Assembly: GCA_003550325.1 (NCBI GenBank)
Contig: QKWP01000438.1
Location: forward strand, 249,410 to 313,409
Origin: Gigaspora rosea
Lineage: Eukaryota; Glomeromycota; Glomeromycetes; Diversisporales; Gigasporaceae
DNA: 64,000 nucleotides
Reading direction: 5' to 3'
The notes under the pieces were generated by a model. It ran no database searches and was not told the origin of the DNA. It was given only the letters and a program-made list of their open reading frames with translations. Made by a program: the position numbers and the translations under genes. This document shows, one piece after another, positions 58,028 to 64,000 of this stretch (the stretch's first letter is position 1; each line of letters starts with the position of its first letter).

Positions 58028-61000
58028 TTATATATTAAATCGTTTATTTGTAGGAATTACTACTAATATTTTTTGTACATTATTACCAGATTGAAATCTA
58101 TACGAAGAAGGGATAAATCGTCCTAATATCCTCTGTATGGGAAGTATACAATCTCTTGCTTCTTCATAAAATTTTTCTCGCCAAATTTCTATATCACAAC
58201 GTGTATCATTATTCGACTGTAATGATAAGAAAAATCGTTTTGAGGAATGTGGCATATACCATCGGACATAAGCTAGATGGTGCGTTTCATTATTAAATTT
58301 ATGTTGAAAAAAGTATTGTATTTGTCCAGGATATATATCTTGAGAATTGTCACGATAAGCAAGGAACTTTGCTCTAATATATGATCGACTTCTATATCTA
58401 ACGGCATTCTTCGATCCATATATTTCTGCTCCTATTTTTAATCTTCCAAATTGTGTAATTACTTGATCGATTGATGGTGCCATCATATCATCTGGATCGA
58501 AATTATATAGTGTAGAATAATATTCTCCTAAAATTTGATAAATATTATCGGGAAGATTTACATTCTCGTTTCTTGGTCTAAGCATTTCTCCAGGATATCT
58601 TTCTGTTCCCATGATATCACTACCAATAGTTATTTTATCTGCCATATCCAGATATGCTATTAAATCCTCACTTTCAAAATTTTCTGTCATCTTCAAACTT
58701 CCACGCACTTTTTTATCTAAAAGTGGAAGAATTTTGTCAAATAGTAATTCAGTTTCGTCATTATTGACCGAATTTATTCTATATTCTACTTGCGCATTTT
58801 TCATTAAAATGCGCATAAGTTCAGGTTCAATGGATCGATTACTAGTTGGATAAGATCCTAACAAACCATTCATCCTTTCGAAAGAATAGCACCAATATGC
58901 ATATGGCGGACCATAATCTAGGCAACATTGTTTAATGTGAAGCGACAAGTGAATATTGGATGTTATCAGATGTGGGCCATAATTTTGTTGAATTAACTTT
59001 GCCATGTTTATTAGCCGATTATGTGCTTCGTCTATGTCACTTTGCCTGACTATTCGGCTTACTAATGAATTGCATGCACAGACAAAATTAAAAATAATTT
59101 CTTTATCTCCATGTGATAGCAAATCCCACATGCACGGTATAGCATACACTTGATAAAATATTCTCCACTGATCTGCAGTAAATCGACTAAATCCTTCTGC
59201 TCCACGTGCGACTTTTGATGGAATACGACCTATATCTGATGGAATTTTAACGTTCGACATACGTTGTTCAATTATTGAAAGTTGTTTATTATTAAGTTTA
59301 TTATGATCTAATAAGCACTGCTTCATTATCCACTTGCCGATACCTAAAAATAGGCAATGCATTGGATCAACTACCATAAATTTAACTGGATCAAAATAAT
59401 TTAGCCGATATAGTTCTGACCATCTTACTCCCGTTTCTGAAACATGCTCATCACGTTCTTGTTTATTTGTACAAAGTAACCATTGATTTGCTGCACTAAA
59501 ATATTGTGAAATATCTACTGGTTTGAACCATTCATCCATACTTTCAAAACCACCGTAGTGATTTCTTTTGGTTTCACGATCATATGTTGCACGTTTTGGA
59601 CAACGATGGCATTTTACTAAATAACTTGCATGACCGCATATTTTTCTTGCAGCAGGAACATCATTAGCCGATAAAATAAGTGCAGCGTATATCTTGCGTC
59701 CTTCTTTATATTCAAATGTTGATAGTAATTCTATACCGGAAGAAAATTCAATTAACTCGTCGACGATTGGAGCAAGATAATGATTTATTTGATGTTTACT
59801 AGGCTCATTTGGACCAGGGATGATACCTAATGTTAAAATATTGTTTGGTTTGAATCGTTCTTCACGTGGTAAATTACATAAAACTCCATAAATTACCCCA
59901 GTGCTATGAATTGTATAATCGAATGGTTGAAACCAGTCGATATTCATAGCTAAGCCGATATGGCTATCAAGTGTATCATTTGTAAAAAATGGCGTAGGAT
60001 CATCAGGATTTATAGCGAAATTTTTCCAGATATTACCCTCGTATATGTCTGAGAAAATTCCATTTGGGACATTTCTATTTCTAGAATGCCGTAACATCAC
60101 CTCAAATCCTGGCCGCTGATACATCATATAAAGTTGCTGCTTTATACTTCCAACTGGGTAAAGCTTTAATGCTCGTAATAAAGTTCCTTCATTTGTTTTT
60201 ATTATCTCTGCTAATGGTTCATTACATGCCGATCGTCGTGATTCTGATCTATGATTAGGATATTCAACATATGTACACATTTTGCATGCTGGTTGATTTT
60301 CCTCTGAATAATTTTTGACTTCTAATAGATCATAAAGTTTATGACACTTCGGGCATGCAACATATTTTTTATATTTAGTTAAGATACCTAAAGACGATTT
60401 TGTTGTGGTCAGAGAAGTAGGAAACTTATCGGCTTCATTTATTTTGAAATGTACAAGTATAATTCGAAGAAATTTAATTAATGTTTCTGTACCAACATCA
60501 GATACATTGAAACGTTGCTGATATTTCATTATCCATACGATGATCCAATCATGCGAATTATCATCGAAAGTAAACGGTGGATCAAAAACTTCAGGATCGA
60601 TTTCTGGCGGAATAAAATTAACAGGTTCACGGCTTGCTTGCGAAGATTCACTTGCAGAATCACTTGAAGAAGAACTACTTGAGGAAGAAGCATCATCAGG
60701 CTCTTCTTTCTGAATTATCATAATTTCATCATCATCTGATGGTTGATATATATCAAATGGCGATGATTCTTCTAAAGCTTCATCAATGTTCATCTCTTCA
60801 TCATCGATGGGTGAAGGCATCCGAAATTTTGCTTTACCCGATTTTCTGGAGATTGGCGACTGTTCAATAAAATCATCTTCTAGAAATAAACTTATAGATT
60901 CAGTACTCGAGTTTGTATTATCATCTTCGTCACTGGCTGTACTATCTTCTTCGGAACTATTGTTATCCGATGCATTGTTATCCGAACCACTATCATCAGA

Positions 61001-61411
61001 ATCACTGTTATCCGAACCACTATCGTCAGAATCATTGTTATCCGAACCATTATCATCAGAATCATTGTTATCCGAACCATTATCATCAGAATCATCGTTA
61101 TTTGAATCTTCACTTCCTGAACTAGCACGTTTTGGAAATTCTGGCAGTGGTTCTTCTCTATGTTTATACTTTGCCGTGGACGATTGCTTGGTGATCCTAC
61201 TAGATTGACCAATTTCGGGTAAGGCCATATGGGATTGCTGTGTTCGTGGATCGACATATTTCCCTTGACATTTCGGGCACTTACATACTACTTTTTTTGT
61301 TTTGCGTATATATTTTCCTGAACTCTCTTCGGATGACGACATTATTATTTTACTATTATGGTTTTTATATTGGGTAAAATGCGTATTGATTTTTTTGCAA
61401 GATTTTTGCAA
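58028..61411 (-). CDS. Tnp2-like transposase of the CACTA superfamily
   Basis: Intact single-exon ORF of 1,127 aa (1,104 from the second Met at 61,342, MSSSEESSGK, which may be the true start). It catalyses cut-and-paste transposition. A Cys pair motif at about 43-48 (CKCPKC) is followed by an acidic low-complexity stretch at about 100-165 with DSDDNGSDNN repeats and a second cluster, CPKCHKLYDLL...CKMC. The catalytic core contains GLAMNIDWFQPF (first Asp), STGVIYGVLCNLPREERF, LGIIPGPNEPSKHQIN, FMVVDPMHCLFLGIGKW (second Asp) and WCYSFERMNGLLGSYP (Glu), all in the order usual for Tnp2 proteins. TATA-like CCTATATATATAAAC lies at 61,463-61,477, 50 bp upstream. No stops, so possibly recently active. 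Confidence 0.9.
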   Translation of the reverse strand: MQKSCKKINTHFTQYKNHNSKIIMSSSEESSGKYIRKTKKVVCKCPKCQGKYVDPRTQQSHMALPEIGQSSRITKQSSTAKYKHREEPLPEFPKRASSGSEDSNNDDSDDNGSDNNDSDDNGSDNNDSDDSGSDNSDSDDSGSDNNASDNNSSEEDSTASDEDDNTNSSTESISLFLEDDFIEQSPISRKSGKAKFRMPSPIDDEEMNIDEALEESSPFDIYQPSDDDEIMIIQKEEPDDASSSSSSSSSDSASESSQASREPVNFIPPEIDPEVFDPPFTFDDNSHDWIIVWIMKYQQRFNVSDVGTETLIKFLRIILVHFKINEADKFPTSLTTTKSSLGILTKYKKYVACPKCHKLYDLLEVKNYSEENQPACKMCTYVEYPNHRSESRRSACNEPLAEIIKTNEGTLLRALKLYPVGSIKQQLYMMYQRPGFEVMLRHSRNRNVPNGIFSDIYEGNIWKNFAINPDDPTPFFTNDTLDSHIGLAMNIDWFQPFDYTIHSTGVIYGVLCNLPREERFKPNNILTLGIIPGPNEPSKHQINHYLAPIVDELIEFSSGIELLSTFEYKEGRKIYAALILSANDVPAARKICGHASYLVKCHRCPKRATYDRETKRNHYGGFESMDEWFKPVDISQYFSAANQWLLCTNKQERDEHVSETGVRWSELYRLNYFDPVKFMVVDPMHCLFLGIGKWIMKQCLLDHNKLNNKQLSIIEQRMSNVKIPSDIGRIPSKVARGAEGFSRFTADQWRIFYQVYAIPCMWDLLSHGDKEIIFNFVCACNSLVSRIVRQSDIDEAHNRLINMAKLIQQNYGPHLITSNIHLSLHIKQCCLDYGPPYAYWCYSFERMNGLLGSYPTSNRSIEPELMRILMKNAQVEYRINSVNNDETELLFDKILPLLDKKVRGSLKMTENFESEDLIAYLDMADKITIGSDIMGTERYPGEMLRPRNENVNLPDNIYQILGEYYSTLYNFDPDDMMAPSIDQVITQFGRLKIGAEIYGSKNAVRYRSRSYIRAKFLAYRDNSQDIYPGQIQYFFQHKFNNETHHLAYVRWYMPHSSKRFFLSLQSNNDTRCDIEIWREKFYEEARDCILPIQRILGRFIPSSYRFQSGNNVQKILVVIPTNKRFNI

Positions 61412-62500
61412 GAAAATTTATGCTGCAATCGACGTCTTAAATACTTTTTCGAAATAAATCGGCCCTATATATATAAACAATTCAAGAATTTATGCATATC
61501 ATAGATTTAAATTACCGATCACTAATTAAATCATCGGAATTAATTTTCCTTGTAATATATAATACAGTATAAATAAAACATGGAAACGATTCATTCAATC
61601 AATTCTCTTCAGAACGCGTTTATTTTTTTCTTCCCGGAACACGTCAATTTCTTCTTTTTTTTTTAAAAAAAAACAATAAAATACAAATATCTTTGTACAA
61701 CATTATAAAAAGCATTATACAAATATAGTAATATTATGAGTACAGAAAGGCTATCGATGATACGCATAGAATTCTTCGAATATTAACTATTCACTAAATA
61801 TCTTCTCAAGAGAAAAACAGTTGAAAAACTTAAAGGTTGCGTCAAGATAAACACGAAACATTTAACAAAGTAAACTTTTATATACGAACAGTAGAAGATA
61901 TAAGTAGAATTCTTAGAATACTTACGACTTAGACCGCATAAAGATTTCAAATGAAACAAAACTCTTCGGAAAGTTAAGGATAAACGTGTTATAACTATAA
62001 CAAGAAAAATAATCTTAATCACAAGAGCCGATATTCTACAAAATGTATATACCAAGTTTTTCACTCATATCATTGCTATAATGAACATATCTTCTCAAAT
62101 GAAAATTTTTTTTTTGAAAAAATAGTACCAATTTTCGATTATTTCGTCTAACTAAAACTATTCGCGTATATTCCTAGAAAAAGGTAAAATTATTTTCCTT
62201 TGCGTATCTTCCTAGTCAAAAATTAATGCGTTTGTCTTTTACCTAAATATATTATAGAATTATACTATGTACGTGTATAATGCATGCAACATTAAAATTT
62301 TATCCGAATATGGAAAACAATGTCAAACATTTATAATCATGCATTAAAATGCATATAATGCTCGAGTAATTAAGAACAATACCGAACCCTGATAATCATG
62401 TGACAATCAGATTGGTGCATTGTCCAAGCGAAAGGTACATTATTTTAATGTTATCGTTTATTTAATGATATTTAAGTGATATTAATTTAATATATATATG
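61412..62500. other. Upstream region of the Tnp2 gene and intergenic DNA
   Basis: Contains the TATA-like element described for the transposase gene and then AT-rich DNA without a credible gene. Near 62,503 the word CAGTCAGACCTCCATAGCAT has the look of a mariner-type terminal repeat; no partner was found. Confidence 0.4.
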
Positions 62501-62589
62501 CAGTCAGACCTCCATAGCATGACTGAAATCCCTATATGCACGTGTGGTTATACAAGATTTTATATAATAAAATCATATTAGAGGAATAT

Positions 62590-62845
62590 ACGTCATAAGG
62601 TAACACATGAAGAACAGCCCCATTTGCTATGAAATTTCACCAGTTTTTCTTTTGTCGTTATATAAATATAGTGTAGAGACCGATCCGAGTAATCTGCATT
62701 CTGGCTAACATTTACTAGGCGTACCTTTTTACTAGTAAATTGTTATAAAATAACATAAGTACACAAATAACTCGGAATTATATTACTTTTTCACACTTTT
62801 GGCGTTTAAAATTTCAACAGCCAGTTTACAACAGACATTGAAGAA
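62590..62845. repeat. Dispersed repeat, copy without SINE
   Basis: Reverse complement of the sequence on both sides of the SINE at 46,560-47,545. At the position of the SINE it reads AAATTTCATAGCAAATGGGGCTG, so no SINE and no target duplication are present. Confidence 0.75.
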
Positions 62846-62868
62846 ATTATGTATTTATTGGTTTACAT

Positions 62869-64000
62869 TTACCAAAAAATTATTTGGCCAATTTTTGCCT
62901 CTAATATAGACGAAATGTCAGAAATAACTTCTATTTCCTCTGAAGTTTCTTCCTCCTCCTCTTTTTTAGTATTTTCATCATCATCAAAATCCTCTGGCGT
63001 AAGTTTATCTTCACCTTCAAGTCGTTCCAAAAACTTATTAACATTTTTAAAAATCCCTTTTTTATAGAATTCTTCACAATAATTACACTTTCTATTATAA
63101 CATGTCAAATGGTATCTGTGGCCACAAATAAGAACCATTCCATCTTCTTCGCTTAATGGATGCTTACAACGATCGCACATATTTGGTTGGGGCAAGTATA
63201 ATGAACTATAAGCAGTTGGTAAGCGTCGTAAATCCACGTCTTCTCCTAAAGTAGCAAGGTGGTAAACTTTCAGTTTTTGTCTTTTCTTTTTTAACTTTGG
63301 ACCACTCTTTCCACGATTATAGAATAAATCTTGAAAGTATTCTAAGAGAAAGAGGCTAGTTTTCTTATCCAAAAGGTCAAGTGCAGGTAGGGTATATGGA
63401 TATCGCCGTGTCTTATGATAATTATCTTTAAATGCTGAATTATGGTTCACTAAATAATTGAAAATAAAATATGTAAAATTAAAGCAAACTTTGCTTTGCC
63501 TAATAATAAAGAAAAGCAACCAATTTACTAATAATATAGGCTTGTTTTATTATATTGTCAACTGTTGCATTTGGTGATGTATTTGCCCTAATTCGACTGT
63601 GAGCATTCTCTACATAATATTCGTTGAAGTATGGCAAATGCATTCGAATTATGTCAAAAAAAGGATGATCGTTATCCTTTTAATAAAACACATCGGACAA
63701 AAAAGCCAAAGGTGCTTTATTGTAGTTTTTCCGTTTCCACTATAACGCAAACGTCCAAATGCGAAAAACCCTTTCCACATATTCATCAAACAAACCTGCT
63801 CGAAATAAATTTACATAGATATCAAGTGTTGCCGGCACTATATTATCAAGTAAATCGATTGTAGTTCGATACTCAAGGTCCTTATATGTTTTTCCAAATT
63901 TTTCTATAATTTTGTCCTGAATTTTTACCCATCCATTTCGATTAAGTTCTAAAATGAGGTTAATCCTCCACAGGCGAGGCTTTTTTGCAAGCGTTTTACC
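62869..64000 (-). pseudogene. Decayed multicopy gene with RING-like C terminus, cut by window edge
   Basis: Minus-strand reading from the window end gives LAKKPRLWRINLILELNRNG, TTIDLLDNIVPATLDIYVNL, FDEYVERVFRIWTFAL, KRKNYNKAPLAFLSDVFY and HSRIRANTSPNATVDNIIKQ, with stop codons after WTFAL, DVFY and FLYY. The open 3' part (63,519-62,869) includes YPYTLPALDLLDKKTSLFLL, LATLGEDVDLRRLPTAYSSL and a RING-H2-like cluster MCDRCKHPL...CGHRYHLTCYNRKCNYCEEFY, then an acidic tail. I recognise it as a repeat-borne family common in this kind of genome, but I cannot name its function. The 3' end is duplicated near 46,600, consistent with mobility. Confidence 0.55.

Noticed and set aside
60786..61257. Overlapping ORFs inside the acidic repeat of the transposase gene
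   Set aside because: They are shadow frames of the DSDDNGSDNN-coding repeat; the Tnp2 frame is the only one with domains.

Overview
This window is AT-rich eukaryotic DNA. Its short spliced genes, telomere-type TTAGGG tracts inside repeats, SAM/kinase-like gene families and mix of DIRS, pogo-like, Tnp2/CACTA-like and foldback elements suggest a glomeromycotan (arbuscular mycorrhizal) fungus such as Rhizophagus. That assignment is an inference from family resemblance, not a database match.

Layout. 1-4,925 is gene-poor with tandem repeats and several small inverted-repeat elements. 4,956-6,485 (+) is a seven-exon D-amino-acid oxidase-like gene. Convergent to it, 6,691-14,784 (-) is a protein kinase gene whose N-terminal part looks extraordinary: between a 53-nt first exon (14,732-14,784) and the kinase exon (8,122 downward) lie 79 candidate exons of exactly three nucleotides, each between an AG acceptor and a GT or GC donor, separated by introns mostly of 65-105 nt. 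Read in the phase set by exon 1 and required by the kinase exon, they give an uninterrupted 80-codon reading frame. 15,402-16,840 (-) is an eight-exon aldo-keto reductase.

17,000-23,300 is nested foldback elements without genes. 23,601-24,860 (+) is a five-exon multi-pass membrane protein. 24,915-27,383 is a pogo-like transposon with an intact 585-aa transposase, followed by further nested elements. 29,203-37,578 is an 8.4-kb structure with 1.5-kb inverted arms holding a decayed DIRS-like gag/RT fragment and a decayed second transposase. 40,918-45,711 (-) is a compact gene block: an AlaX-type alanyl-tRNA editing protein, a coiled-coil protein of a dispersed family, and a SAM / PD-(D/E)xK-like / kinase-like fusion. 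46,916-47,506 is a tRNA-derived SINE with perfect 14-bp target duplications. 48,365-57,200 is repeats and pseudogenes, 58,028-61,411 (-) an intact Tnp2-like (CACTA) transposase, and the right edge holds a decayed RING-like repeat gene whose 3' end is also found, inverted, around the SINE.

All splice structures were deduced by hand from reading frame, GT-AG borders and family resemblance. The most important observation is the 3-nt microexon array. RNA evidence is needed to show that the units are spliced as exons.
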